64,000 nucleotides of DNA from Adlercreutzia caecimuris B7 (GCF_000403355.2 NZ_KE159646.1:2159561-2223560); one strand, 5' to 3'. Positions 23,518-33,380 are shown, numbered from the stretch's first letter. Notes: generated by a model from the letters alone, not told the origin. A program made the numbers and translations.

Positions 23518-25032
23518 TTACCGTCCGCTCTGGGCGGGGACGGCGGAGCTATCGGCAGTATGCACCAGATCGAGCAGCTCTTGACGGTCGTGCACGTCGA
23601 GCTTCGTATAGATATGCCGGATGTGGGTCTTCACCGTATTGGCCGAGATGCACAGATGGTCGGCAATATAGGGACCGCTACGGCCGGCCACAAGCAGGGA
23701 GAGCACATCCACCTCGCGCGTTGAGAGGAAATAGCGGTCCGCAATCGCATCGAGCGCCGTCGGCAGGGTCATGCCGGAGGCATCGGGCTCCCCGGATAAG
23801 GGGAGCGGCGCGCACCGCTCGTCGGGGCCGGAGCCTCCGGCAGCCTCATCATCCGCAGCGAATCCGTAGTCGTTGCCGCCAAGATTCTCCACCACGCCGC
23901 GATCGCGCAGCAGCAAATACATGACCAGGAGCATGACGACAACGCCCAAGCCGGCATTTGCCACCGCGACAACTTGGGGAGTGCCGCCCCAGGGGATGAA
24001 CGTTCCCAGCAGAATTCCCAGCTGATCCACCGCCTGCACCACACACACGGTACGCAGCACGGGAACGCCGCTGCCGTGGTTCATTCCCACGATAAGCGCC
24101 CAGATGAGCAGATCGAAACAGACGTAGCCCGCCAGGAACAGCAGCTGCATCGCAGGTACAGCCGCCGCCGCGCTCACGATAAGGCTCGCGGCCATAATGA
24201 GCAAGGCGGCGCTGAAGATAGACTGCGGCCGCCACGAATAGCGCACATACCCCACGAGAACCGCGGCGCTTACTACCGCACGTACCACCAACCCGCTGTA
24301 GGCGTCGAAGGGCCCGTTGCCCGTTACCTCGATAGTCTGGGCGTTCACCATGCCAAAGGCTGCCGTAACCGCCAATACGACGAGCAGAAAGGTGCGATTT
24401 ACTCCCCAAGGGCGCGCAGAAGGCCGTCGCGGAAGGGGCCCGACGGGACGCAGCACGCCGGCAAGCGAGGTGCGGTTGGCCGCCCGCGCCAGATACACGC
24501 TGAAACTGAGAGACGAGAGCAGGGGCAGCGCGGCAATGAGCACGATAGACGCCCCCGGCACCAGAAACACCGCCAGCAAAATGATCACGATGTTCATGGG
24601 CAGCGCGGCGGCAATGTGAATGAGGGCGTTCGTCGTTCCCTGGCAGGTGGCCACCGCGCCCACCACAGCGATGCCGACGCCCTCGAACACGCCCACGACA
24701 ACACCGGCGGCGATCAGCGCCAGCGGGGAAGACGCAGCAGCGCCCGCGAACAACAGCAACGTGCCGCCCGTTCCCGTCGCGAATGCGAGAGCCGCGAAAC
24801 CGCGCACACTCACCAGCGTCTGGCGTAGCCGCGCGCTCACCGCCGCGATGCCCAGCACCACGACGCTCGTCGCGAACGACACGGCCATGGGCTCCATGGG
24901 CATTTCGGCGCCAGCAGCCCAGAAGACCGCAGGACCGAACACAACCACGTCGAGCCACGACCAGAAAAACGACGACACCAGCAACGCCGCCGGGGAAATG
25001 TTCCCGACGAACCGATTCAGTAGCTGTTCCAC
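23518..25032 (-). CDS. Membrane-bound LuxR-family transcriptional regulator (module 2)
   Basis: A 504-residue regulator with about twelve hydrophobic segments over residues 10-385, a short acidic linker, and a C-terminal LuxR helix-turn-helix (REVDVLSLLVAGRS, then SANTVKTHIRHIYTK). The start is a GTG preceded by GGGGAGGG at short spacing. It precedes the lipoprotein and flavoprotein genes on the same strand and is their likely regulator. The similarity to the other two regulators here is confined mostly to the DNA-binding domain, consistent with different signals. Confidence 0.88.
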   Translation of the reverse strand: MEQLLNRFVGNISPAALLVSSFFWSWLDVVVFGPAVFWAAGAEMPMEPMAVSFATSVVVLGIAAVSARLRQTLVSVRGFAALAFATGTGGTLLLFAGAAASSPLALIAAGVVVGVFEGVGIAVVGAVATCQGTTNALIHIAAALPMNIVIILLAVFLVPGASIVLIAALPLLSSLSFSVYLARAANRTSLAGVLRPVGPLPRRPSARPWGVNRTFLLVVLAVTAAFGMVNAQTIEVTGNGPFDAYSGLVVRAVVSAAVLVGYVRYSWRPQSIFSAALLIMAASLIVSAAAAVPAMQLLFLAGYVCFDLLIWALIVGMNHGSGVPVLRTVCVVQAVDQLGILLGTFIPWGGTPQVVAVANAGLGVVVMLLVMYLLLRDRGVVENLGGNDYGFAADDEAAGGSGPDERCAPLPLSGEPDASGMTLPTALDAIADRYFLSTREVDVLSLLVAGRSGPYIADHLCISANTVKTHIRHIYTKLDVHDRQELLDLVHTADSSAVPAQSGR

Positions 25033-25070
25033 AAGCCCTCCCCTTGCAGCAGTCCCCTTGAGCTCGCGTC

Positions 25071-26012
25071 CTAGTCGCGCTCCCCCGGCTGGCGGACGGA
25101 AATCTCCTGGGACTTCACCGACACGCGGGAATTGGGGGGCACCGAGAAGGTGACGAAGGTGGAGCCGGCGATGACCGAGCCCTCGCCGATGACGGTCTCG
25201 CCGCCGAGCACGCTGGCGTTGGAGTAGATGGTCACGTTGTCCTCGATGGTGGGGTGGCGCTTCACGCCGGCCAGGCGCTGGCCGCCGCGGGTGGAAAGGG
25301 CTCCCAGGGTAACACCCTGGTACAGCTTCACATGCTCGCCGATGACGCAGGTCTCGCCGATAACCACGCCCGTGCCGTGGTCGATGAAGAAGTAGTCGCC
25401 GATGGTCGCGCCGGCACCGATGTCGATGCCGGTGGACGAATGGGCGATCTCGGTCATCACGCGGGGGATGATGGGCACGCCCAGCTCATAGAGCACGTGC
25501 GCGATGCGGTACACGTAGATGGCGTACAGGCCCGGGTAGGTGAAGATGACCTCCTCCTTGGAGCCCGCGGCCGGGTCGCCGTCGTAGAGCGCCTGCACGT
25601 CAGTGAGCAGCGTGCGCTGAATCTCGGGCAGGGCGTCGAAGAACTTCGTGCAGATGTCGGCCGTCTGCTGGCAGATGGTGTCGGAGGTGCAGCCGCCGCA
25701 CAGGTGGTTGCCGCTGCCGATGAGGTCGTCGCGCTCGTCGGAGGTGTAGGTGAGCGCCAGAATCAGCTGTTGGCGCAGCACGCTCTCGATATCGATGAGG
25801 GTCTGGCCGATGAAGTAGCTGGGGCTCGTGGAGGGCGAAAGCATCTCGGGGCCGAAGTAGCCGGGAAACAGCACGCGGCGCAGCTCGGTGATGAGCCCCT
25901 TGATAGCCGTGCGGCTGGGGAAGCGCCGTCCCGGCTTCGTGAAGAAGATCTCGTCCGCCTCGTAGTTCTTCTCGATAGCGGCGACGATGCGCTCCAGGTT
26001 GTCTCCGAACAT
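25071..26012 (-). CDS. cysE: Serine O-acetyltransferase
   Basis: Makes O-acetylserine from serine and acetyl-CoA, the first step of cysteine synthesis. The 313-residue length fits the larger EpsC-type enzymes of anaerobes. The N-terminal half is helical, and the C-terminal left-handed beta-helix shows hexapeptide repeats (TGIDIGAGATIGDYFFIDHG with the catalytic DHG, VVIGETCVIGEHVKLYQGVT). The start at 26012 is fixed by GAGGAGG 5 bp upstream. No cysK is adjacent. A Cys-rich stretch (CGGCTSDTICQQTADIC) in the middle is notable. Confidence 0.93.
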   Translation of the reverse strand: MFGDNLERIVAAIEKNYEADEIFFTKPGRRFPSRTAIKGLITELRRVLFPGYFGPEMLSPSTSPSYFIGQTLIDIESVLRQQLILALTYTSDERDDLIGSGNHLCGGCTSDTICQQTADICTKFFDALPEIQRTLLTDVQALYDGDPAAGSKEEVIFTYPGLYAIYVYRIAHVLYELGVPIIPRVMTEIAHSSTGIDIGAGATIGDYFFIDHGTGVVIGETCVIGEHVKLYQGVTLGALSTRGGQRLAGVKRHPTIEDNVTIYSNASVLGGETVIGEGSVIAGSTFVTFSVPPNSRVSVKSQEISVRQPGERD

Positions 26013-26238
26013 AGGGCCTCCTCGCAGATCGGCGGCACGGGCCGCCTTCCCAGGCGGCCGTCCGCGGTTTTCGATAGGATAGCAGAAAGGCGACGGTTCG
26101 CCGCTGAACACAGCGGCCGGGGGCGAAAGGGCTACTATCGAAGGCAAAGATACTAGATGCTCGTTCGACGCCGAATCGCAGCCCGCGCACCTGGCGTCTT
26201 TGCCTCGCACGGAAGCCGGCCATGCGGCTTCCCAAGCC

Positions 26239-26274
26239 AAGCAGCCCCGTTGCCTTCGCTCGCCGGGGCTGCTT
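26239..26274. terminator. Bidirectional terminator-like hairpin
   Basis: An 11-bp perfect stem AAGCAGCCCCG/CGGGGCTGCTT with a 14-nt loop, followed on the plus strand by GCATTTTCA. It lies just past the stop of the minus-strand MFS gene. Confidence 0.45.
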
Positions 26275-26289
26275 GCATTTTCACGAGAC

Positions 26290-28269
26290 CTACTTCCCCT
26301 CCTCGCAACCGCAATCGCACTGCTTCTCTTCCACGCACTCGTGCTGGCCGCTCGGCCCATCGCCGCAGTACACGGCGCGGTCGGGGTTGCCGGCCAGATA
26401 GGCGGCCATGGAGTACTGGGTGATGTCGCTGCGGTTGATGATGCCCACGATGTGGCCCTCTTCCAGAACCGGCACCTTCTTCAGGTGATTCTCGGCCAGC
26501 ACGCGGCACACGTCGGTCAGGTTCGCGTGCACGCTCACACATATGGGGCTCGCAGCACCGATCCCGCTGGCGCGCATCTGCATCACCTTCGCCAGCTTCT
26601 CGTCGTAGCCCTCTTCGTCGGGAACCGTGCGGTTGATGAGCACGATAGGATCGGTAAACGAGCTACGGCGCGGGCTCAGGCGCTTTAGAATGTCGCCGTC
26701 GGAGATGAAGCCCACCGGCTCTCCCGAAGCGTCTACGATGGGGGCCGCCGAGATGTTCTTCTCCACGAACAGGCGCATGGCCTCTTCCACGGTAGCCTCC
26801 TGGGAGAGCGAGTACACGTCGGTCTTCATGATGGAGGTGAGCAGCGACTTGCGCGTGCCGCCCTCATCCACGGCCGCCTCCTCGCCGGGCTTGTCCTTCA
26901 CGAACATAATGGTCATGACCAGGCCCACCAAGCACAGCAGCGTGCACACGAGGAACGCCGCGTTGATGCCGAGCATGGTGCCCTGGGCCGCGCCGAGGCC
27001 CGGCGTGGCGAAATTCTGCACCTGGGTGGATACGGCGATGATGATGGCCGTGCCGAGGGAGCCCGCCACTTGGCGCAGGGTGTTGTTCACCGAGGTGCCG
27101 TGGTTCATCACCTTGTTGTCCAGGGCATTCATGCCCCAGGTGGTAATGGGCATATTCACGAGAGCCATGGAGAACATGCGCACGGTGTACACGATCGTGA
27201 GGTAGATAATGCTCGACGTGAGGTTCAGAATGGCGAAGGCGAAGGTGGTGAGCGTCAACAAACTCATGCCCACGATGGCCATGCGACGCGGGCCGTGGCG
27301 GTCGAACCACTTGCCGGCGATGGGGTTCATAACGCCCATGAGGATGGCGCCGGGCATGAGCACGAGGCCCGACACCGTAGCCGACAGCCCGTGGAGCGAC
27401 TGCACGTAGATGGGCATGAGGATGCCGGCCGCCAGCAGGGCCCCCTGCACGAGCATGCCGATGATGGTGCCGATAAGGAAGCGGCGGTTCTTCAGTACAT
27501 CAACCCGCAGCATGGGGTGGGGCAGCCGCGTCTGGCGGATGAAGAACCACACCACCCCGACGATGCCGACCGCGGTGGTGGCCACGGGCACCAGGGTCAG
27601 TCCCGCCGAGCCCAAGGCCGAGAAACCGTAGAGCATGAGCCCGAAGCCCAGGGTAGATAGAACCAGCGACAGCGGGTCGAGCACCGAATCGCCCTTGTTC
27701 GCCGGGGCCTTGTTGTCCACGAGGAACAGCGATGCCGCAATGATGACGAGCGACAGCGCGAAGATGATGTAGAACAGGATGTGCCAGTCGGCCTGATCGA
27801 TGACGAAGCCCGCCACCGTGGGGCCGATAGCCGGCGCGAAAGCGATCACAAGGCCGAAGATGCCCATGGCCGATCCGCGGCGATCCACGGGAAACACCAG
27901 CATGAGCACGGTCATAGTCACGGGCATGAGGATGCCGGCGCCCATGGCCTGCACGAGACGACCGCCCAAAAGCACCGGGAAGTTCGGGCCGACGCCCGCC
28001 ATAAGCGTGCCGACAGCAAAGGTGGCCATGGAGAACACGAACAGCTTGCGCGTGGAGAAACGATCCTGCAAAAATGCCGTGATGGGAATCATGATGGCGT
28101 TCACCAGGGTGAATCCCGTGGTGAGCCATTGGGCCGTGGACTGGTCGACGGCCATTTCCACCATGATGGACGGCAGCGCCGGCGTAACCAGCGTCTGGTT
28201 CAACACGGTAACGAAGGCGCCGAACACCAGCACCGCCAACATCAGCCATTCCTTGCGGGACAGTTTCAT
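26290..28269 (-). CDS. MFS (DHA2-type) multidrug exporter fused to a CBS-domain pair
   Basis: A 659-residue fusion. Residues 1-480 are a 14-span drug:H+ antiporter of the DHA2/EmrB type, with GRLVQAMGAGILMPV as the motif-C-like segment and a large central loop. Residues about 495-630 are two CBS domains (MKTDVYSLSQEATVEEAMRL, then ICVSVHANLTDVCRVLAENH), which usually bind adenosine nucleotides and gate activity. The tail is Cys-rich (CVEEKQCDCGCEEGK), a possible metal site. MFS-CBS fusions are unusual. Nucleotide-controlled export is inferred. The gene is monocistronic, divergent from the CNNM gene across 366 bp (28270-28635) in which I see only leader sequence. Confidence 0.88.
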   Translation of the reverse strand: MKLSRKEWLMLAVLVFGAFVTVLNQTLVTPALPSIMVEMAVDQSTAQWLTTGFTLVNAIMIPITAFLQDRFSTRKLFVFSMATFAVGTLMAGVGPNFPVLLGGRLVQAMGAGILMPVTMTVLMLVFPVDRRGSAMGIFGLVIAFAPAIGPTVAGFVIDQADWHILFYIIFALSLVIIAASLFLVDNKAPANKGDSVLDPLSLVLSTLGFGLMLYGFSALGSAGLTLVPVATTAVGIVGVVWFFIRQTRLPHPMLRVDVLKNRRFLIGTIIGMLVQGALLAAGILMPIYVQSLHGLSATVSGLVLMPGAILMGVMNPIAGKWFDRHGPRRMAIVGMSLLTLTTFAFAILNLTSSIIYLTIVYTVRMFSMALVNMPITTWGMNALDNKVMNHGTSVNNTLRQVAGSLGTAIIIAVSTQVQNFATPGLGAAQGTMLGINAAFLVCTLLCLVGLVMTIMFVKDKPGEEAAVDEGGTRKSLLTSIMKTDVYSLSQEATVEEAMRLFVEKNISAAPIVDASGEPVGFISDGDILKRLSPRRSSFTDPIVLINRTVPDEEGYDEKLAKVMQMRASGIGAASPICVSVHANLTDVCRVLAENHLKKVPVLEEGHIVGIINRSDITQYSMAAYLAGNPDRAVYCGDGPSGQHECVEEKQCDCGCEEGK

Positions 28270-28635
28270 CTTCTACCTCGTCTGCTACTCGTCTCTTGCG
28301 CGCGCTTCGCCATATGCGTTCTGTGGGGCCGGCCTACTGTACCACTGCAAGGCCCCGCGTCGCCGCGAACCGCGCCGAACGGTTGCGGGGCTGGCAACTT
28401 GCCCGCAGTCCTTTGGGAGCTCTGACTTAAAAGCCGAACCGAAGCGCCAGAGGACGGAAGGGCCGCGACCAGGCGGGAGAAAAGCAACAACACTATGAAA
28501 GTTCACGGTAAAGCGGTGTCAGTTCAGCGGATGCGGCGGGAAATCGCCTAGGATATGTCCCGTAATTTAGTCGACGGATAGGGGCTCTTCCAAAAGGGAA
28601 GCGGCCTGAAATCCACCGAAAGGGTGCATGACGGT

Positions 28636-29946
28636 ATGTATACCGCACTTTGCTTGTTGCTCGTTGTCCTGTTCCTGCTGATGAACGCGTTTTTCGTTGT
28701 GGCCGAGTTCGCGCTGGTGCGCGTGCGCCGCAGCCAGATCGATATGGCCGTGGCCGAAAAGCGCCGCGGGGCCGAGGCGGCCCGCGATGTGACGACCCAC
28801 ATCAACGCCTACCTGTCCGCCTGCCAGCTGGGCATTACCCTGGCCTCCCTGGCCATCGGCTGGCTCGGCGAGCCGGCCGTGTCCGCCGTGCTGGAAGGCC
28901 CGCTGCTGGCCCTGGGCCTGCCCGAAGCCGCCATCCATCCCATCTGCGTGGCCGTGGGCTTCTTCATCGTGACAGCCCTGCACGTGGTGGTGGGCGAACT
29001 CATCCCCAAATCCTTCGCCATCTTCTCCACCGAGAAGTACGCCCTGCATACCGCCGGGCCCCTGCGCGTGTTCTACCGCATCACCTACCCCATCATGGTC
29101 ATCTTCAACGGCGTGACCAACGCTGTGATGAAACTCTTCGGCCATGATCCGGCCGACGAGCACGAGGTGTACACCGGCGACGAGATCAAGCTACTCATCG
29201 ACGAGTCCACGGAGAACGGCCTTATCGACCCCGAGCAGAACGAGTTCGTAGACAACATCTTCGATTTGGGTGACAAGGACGCCGAGGGCATCATGACCCC
29301 CCGCACCGACGTCATCTGCCTGGACACCGAGGACACGCTGGAGGAGAACCTTGATCTCATTCGCCAGTACAAGTACTCCCGCTACCCCGTGTGCCACGGC
29401 TCGAAGGACCACATCGTGGGCTTCGTGCACACCAAGGACCTCGTGGACACAGCGCTGGACACGCCCATGAGCGAGTGGAACGTTCGCGAGCTGCCCGCCG
29501 TGCCCGAGAGCATTCCCATCGCGAAGCTGCTGGAAACCATGCAGGAGCGCTGCACGAAGATCTGCGTGGTGGTAGACGAGCACGGCGGCACGGCCGGCAT
29601 CGTCACCATGAGCGACATCATGGAGCAGATCGTGGGCCGCATCGACGACGAGTACGTCCACGACACCGACGACGACGTGGAGGAGCTGCCCGACGGCACC
29701 TACCAGATCAACGGCACCCTGGCCATCAACGACCTGGTGGAGCTGCTCGGCTTCGAGCCCGAGGAAGCCGACGAGGTGGAAACGGCCGGCGGTCTGCTGC
29801 TGAAGCTGTTCGACCGCATTCCCGCCGAGGGCGACGTGGCAGTGCTGGAGCATCGCGGCACCAAGGTGACCTTCACCGTGCTGTCCATGGACCGTCTGCG
29901 CATCGACCGCATCTGCATGGCCATCGACCGCCCCGACGAAGAGTAG
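28636..29946 (+). CDS. CNNM/CorC (HlyC/CorC) family membrane protein with CBS domains
   Basis: A 436-residue transporter-associated protein, probably involved in Mg2+/Co2+ export. An N-terminal DUF21 membrane domain (four hydrophobic segments, residues about 1-185, with AEFALVRVRRSQ and VVVGELIPKSFA) is followed by a CBS pair (about 205-330, MTPRTDVICLDTEDTLEENL) and a C-terminal CorC/HlyC domain (about 345-425). A GTG at 28624 is also possible, but AAAGGG sits directly on it and is better spaced for the ATG at 28636. A stem pair GGGCGGCCC/GGGCCGCCC at 29948-29992 follows the stop. Confidence 0.92.
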   Translation: MYTALCLLLVVLFLLMNAFFVVAEFALVRVRRSQIDMAVAEKRRGAEAARDVTTHINAYLSACQLGITLASLAIGWLGEPAVSAVLEGPLLALGLPEAAIHPICVAVGFFIVTALHVVVGELIPKSFAIFSTEKYALHTAGPLRVFYRITYPIMVIFNGVTNAVMKLFGHDPADEHEVYTGDEIKLLIDESTENGLIDPEQNEFVDNIFDLGDKDAEGIMTPRTDVICLDTEDTLEENLDLIRQYKYSRYPVCHGSKDHIVGFVHTKDLVDTALDTPMSEWNVRELPAVPESIPIAKLLETMQERCTKICVVVDEHGGTAGIVTMSDIMEQIVGRIDDEYVHDTDDDVEELPDGTYQINGTLAINDLVELLGFEPEEADEVETAGGLLLKLFDRIPAEGDVAVLEHRGTKVTFTVLSMDRLRIDRICMAIDRPDEE

Positions 29947-29992
29947 CGGGCGGCCCCGAGAGCTTCGTATCCGGGCGGTCTTCGGGCCGCCC

Positions 29993-30021
29993 TTCGACCG
30001 AGCGACGGCCCCATGTATAAT
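29993..30021 (+). promoter_or_regulatory. Sigma-70-type promoter of LuxR gene 3
   Basis: TTCGAC at 29993-29998 and a perfect TATAAT at 30016-30021, with a 17-bp spacer, 43 bp upstream of the TTG start of the LuxR gene. Confidence 0.6.
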
Positions 30022-30063
30022 GTCCCCGTATGATCGAGGGCCACAACAAGGAGGGACATACCG

Positions 30064-31422
30064 TTGCAGCGCAATCACGGGCGGTGGCTCGGCAGAAATC
30101 TCCTGATAGCTGTGGCGGGTATCTCCGCCCTTCTGGCGGCCCAGTCATTTGAGGCGCCCTGCGAGATTTCCTGGTATCTTCCCCTGGGACAAGGCAGCGT
30201 ACCGGCGACCATTGTAGACGTAGCCGTCGCCTCCCTCGTTTCTTGCGCTTTGATCATCGCGGGCAACCGAGGGGGACGCGCACTCGCGAGTGTTCCCCTC
30301 GCCATAGCAAGTGCCTCATGCTGCCTAATGGGCCTGGCCATGCAAGGCACGGGAGAGCCCCTCTCCATCTTTGGACTCATCCTCATGTCTGCCGGGGGAA
30401 CCGTTCTTCTCTTCTGCTGGCTGGCGGCAGTCTGTGCCCAGCGCGATATCGGCATTGCCGAGCTGATGATAGAGGTCGAGGTGCTCGCATCGGCGGCGGC
30501 GATTCTCCCCTCGCTTCTGCCTGCGTCATGGTGCCAAGTCCTCGCCGGCATGAGCGTGGCAGCCTCTGCGGTGGCACTTTGCCTCATCCAGCGACCCGCG
30601 CCTTCCGCATCGGAGGCCGAGCGGTCTTTTACCCTCGAGCCGTCTTCGCTGGCGAAAATCCTCTGCAGCTTCTTTGTTATCGGACTGGTGGTGGGATCCT
30701 TGCAGTACTCGGTCTTCCTGCAGCAGGCAGAAGGCGAGATGTTCCCCGTCATCATTACCGCTATATCGCTCGCACTCGTGCTCTGGCTCTTTAACCGCGG
30801 GCGAGACTTCAATCTGTCGGTATGGACGAAAGTGGTTGCGACCCTTTCGCTGGTCGCTCTTATCTTAGTGCTGTTCTCATCGACTCTCACCTACCTTGCC
30901 TACGTGTTGGCCGGCATCGCATACTCTCTTTTGGAATGCGGCGCCCTCTACATGGGATTGCTCCTGGGGCGGCTGTATCCTGGTACTCGTGTGAGAATCT
31001 TAGCCACTGCCTGGTGTGTGGGGACTTTAGGGTCCCTCCCCCTGCTGGCTTCCGCTTTTTTCGGACCCCACATCGCAAGCAGGGTCGCCATGCTCTTCAT
31101 GGCCCTTCTGCTCGTCGTGGCATCCATTTGGATTCTGGAGGATCGAACCATGTCGCTGCTGTTGTCCGCAAGCGGCGGCGCGAAGCTCACCTCGCTCTCG
31201 GGTCGTCCCCTTGAATCATTCAGCGACAGCATGGGCCTGACTACTCGCGAACGCGATGTATTCAATCTCTATATCGTCGGACGAAGCGCCCCCTACATTG
31301 CAGAGAAGCTCGTAATCAGCGAGAGCACGGTGAAATCTCACCTGCAGCACATCTACACCAAATGCGGCGTCCATTCGCGCCAAGAGCTTATCTCGCTCGT
31401 TGAAACGACCTCGAAGGAATAA
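30064..31422 (+). CDS. Membrane-bound LuxR-family transcriptional regulator (module 3)
   Basis: A 452-residue regulator with about twelve hydrophobic segments (residues 10-365) and a C-terminal LuxR helix-turn-helix (TRERDVFNLYIVGRS, then SESTVKSHLQHIYTK). The start is a TTG with AAGGAGGG at good spacing. It is followed after 136 bp by a Tat-exported flavoprotein gene on the same strand, repeating the arrangement of modules 1 and 2. Confidence 0.88.
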   Translation: MQRNHGRWLGRNLLIAVAGISALLAAQSFEAPCEISWYLPLGQGSVPATIVDVAVASLVSCALIIAGNRGGRALASVPLAIASASCCLMGLAMQGTGEPLSIFGLILMSAGGTVLLFCWLAAVCAQRDIGIAELMIEVEVLASAAAILPSLLPASWCQVLAGMSVAASAVALCLIQRPAPSASEAERSFTLEPSSLAKILCSFFVIGLVVGSLQYSVFLQQAEGEMFPVIITAISLALVLWLFNRGRDFNLSVWTKVVATLSLVALILVLFSSTLTYLAYVLAGIAYSLLECGALYMGLLLGRLYPGTRVRILATAWCVGTLGSLPLLASAFFGPHIASRVAMLFMALLLVVASIWILEDRTMSLLLSASGGAKLTSLSGRPLESFSDSMGLTTRERDVFNLYIVGRSAPYIAEKLVISESTVKSHLQHIYTKCGVHSRQELISLVETTSKE

Positions 31423-31558
31423 ACCGCCTGGTCAGATGGTTGTCGTACTTTTCGTATAGGGTGCTTTTTCTTGTATTTCATACGTTTCTCCTGTTTTCCA
31501 CGGCTTCTCAATGCGGTGACATAGGTGCTGTCCTGATACACGACAAAAGGAGGGTACC

Positions 31559-33268
31559 GTGACGATGAAGGATTTTGGGAAGAAGGGAACGCTCAGCCGC
31601 CGAAGCTTTTTGGCAGCGCTCGGGCTGGCGGGCGCTTCAGCTGCCGGCGCAGGCCTCGCCGGCTGCGCCCCGAAGCAGCCAACCGAGGCAGCTGGCGACG
31701 ACCAGACCGCCCTCGCTGACACTGGCACCCTGGTGGAAACCGACATCCCCGAGGACAAGATTATCGAGACGGTTGATTGCGACGTGTGCGTGGTCGGCCT
31801 GGGCGTGGCGGGGGTAGGAGCCCTGCGTTCTGCCGCTGAAGGAGGACTCAAGGTAGTCGGCGTCGAGAAGGGCAGCAAGCCCAGTGCTCGCTCGAACATG
31901 TTCGCCGCCTTCGGCACCGAGAAGACGCGCTCCATCGGAATCGAGGACATCAGTCCCACCGAGGTGGCCAACGAGCTCATGACGCAAATGTCGCATCGCG
32001 CAGACTATCGCATAACCACGAAGTGGCTGAAGAACTGCGGAGAGGCTTTCGAGTGGTACACCTCCGCATACGACGGACTCCTGTGGCTCGGCATGGAAGA
32101 CGAGCTTCCCGAAGATCCTAGCCAGTTGTTCGTCTGCGCCGATACGCTCACGAGCGGCATCTACCGCTTCGGCATCGACCATGAGCGCCTCTTTGCCGGA
32201 TGCTGCTGCATCAGCGGAGGAGACGAGACCCATACGCCCATTCTGCAGGCCAATGTCGATGCAGCCGTGGCCACCGGCAACGCGCAGGTGCAATTCTATT
32301 CGCCAGCCGTGAAGCTCGAGACTGCTGACGGCCAGATAACCGCCGTGATCTGCCGCAATGATGAGGGCGAGGGCTACACGCGCTATCGTGTCTCCAAGGG
32401 CGTGGTGCTCGCCACGGGCGGCTATTCCCACAACGAGAAAATGCTGGGGCAGTATGCTCCGTGGATTCTGAAGAACCAGGACAAATTCCTGTTCTCATAC
32501 GAGGTGACGGATCACGACGGCAACCCCGCCGATACCGGCGACGGCCAGCAGATGGGCATGAACGTCGGCGGCCACCTGGACGTGGGACCCCATGCGGTAA
32601 TGGCTCATATCCTCCAGTTCGGCCAGGAGTTCTTCCTGCAGGTCAACGAGCACGGCGAGCGCTTCACCAACGAGGACCTCAGCATGACCAATATCGCTAA
32701 GGTCATGCAGAACCAACCAGGCAGCAAGGTTTTCCAAATCATAGACAGCCATTGGCCCGAGCAGTACCCGATGCTTGACGTGATCATGGCAAATATTCGC
32801 AGCTACGGCGACGGAGAGGGCTTTTCGGCCCAAGCCGACACGCTCGAAGAGCTCGCCTCTCAGCTGGAACTCAGCGCCGATGCCACCCAGAATTTAACCG
32901 CAGCGGTCGCGCGCTACAACGAGCTGTGCGAAAAAGGGGTCGATGAGGATTTCGGCAAGGCAGCAGAGAAGATGTTCCCCGTGGTCGATCCTCCCTTCTA
33001 CGCGATCACCTACGATATGCTCAAGCACACGTCGGTGGAAGATGTGAGCTGCATGCGACTGCTCGTTACCATGGGCGGCCTCGTAACCGACGACAATGCT
33101 CGCGTGCTCAACGACGACATGGAGCCCATTCCCGGCCTGTTTGCCGTTGGCAACGTGCAAGGCGGACGCTTCGTGGAGGACTACCCCTTCACGTTGTCGG
33201 GAGCCAGCCACGCCGCGGCCCTCACCTACGGGTATCTGACGGGCAAATATCTCGCCGAGCAGGCTTAA
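31559..33268 (+). CDS. Tat-exported FAD-binding flavoprotein (module 3)
   Basis: A 569-residue exported reductase of the fumarate-reductase flavoprotein family. Features: twin-arginine signal SRRSFLAALGLAGASAAG with lipobox LAGC, FAD motif DVCVVGLGVAGVGALRSAAE (about residue 72), NEHGERFTNED, and the C-terminal GNVQGGRFVEDYPFTLSGAS segment characteristic of the expanded Eggerthellaceae group. No FMN domain and no haem motif, so it needs an external electron donor. The GTG at 31559 has GGAGGG at 5-bp spacing; an ATG two codons on is less well placed. The substrate cannot be named. Confidence 0.92.
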   Translation: MTMKDFGKKGTLSRRSFLAALGLAGASAAGAGLAGCAPKQPTEAAGDDQTALADTGTLVETDIPEDKIIETVDCDVCVVGLGVAGVGALRSAAEGGLKVVGVEKGSKPSARSNMFAAFGTEKTRSIGIEDISPTEVANELMTQMSHRADYRITTKWLKNCGEAFEWYTSAYDGLLWLGMEDELPEDPSQLFVCADTLTSGIYRFGIDHERLFAGCCCISGGDETHTPILQANVDAAVATGNAQVQFYSPAVKLETADGQITAVICRNDEGEGYTRYRVSKGVVLATGGYSHNEKMLGQYAPWILKNQDKFLFSYEVTDHDGNPADTGDGQQMGMNVGGHLDVGPHAVMAHILQFGQEFFLQVNEHGERFTNEDLSMTNIAKVMQNQPGSKVFQIIDSHWPEQYPMLDVIMANIRSYGDGEGFSAQADTLEELASQLELSADATQNLTAAVARYNELCEKGVDEDFGKAAEKMFPVVDPPFYAITYDMLKHTSVEDVSCMRLLVTMGGLVTDDNARVLNDDMEPIPGLFAVGNVQGGRFVEDYPFTLSGASHAAALTYGYLTGKYLAEQA

Positions 33269-33279
33269 ACGGCGCCATT

Positions 33280-33316
33280 TTGGCGCGCGGGACCCTCAGA
33301 ATTTTCCGCGCGCCAA
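33280..33316. repeat. GC-rich inverted repeat after flavoprotein 3
   Basis: TTGGCGCGCGG and CCGCGCGCCAA pair perfectly over 11 bp with a 15-nt loop, just past the flavoprotein stop. No T-tract follows. Confidence 0.6.
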
Positions 33317-33341
33317 TCGATCCCTCTGGCCCAAACAGTAA

Positions 33342-33380
33342 AGAACCCCGGCCTGGGCAAAGTGCCGGGGTTCTCCCTTT
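33342..33380. terminator. Bidirectional terminator between convergent genes
   Basis: AGAACCCCGGC/GCCGGGGTTCT, an 11-bp perfect stem with an 11-nt loop, is followed by CCCTTTTCC on the plus strand and by TTACTG on the minus strand. It sits between the convergent flavoprotein and amidohydrolase genes. Confidence 0.65.

Noticed and set aside
28270-28635. Possible structured RNA (signal-recognition-particle-like) in the MFS/CNNM gap
   Set aside because: The characteristic SRP Alu/S-domain core (GGAAG with GCAG pairing) could not be found.
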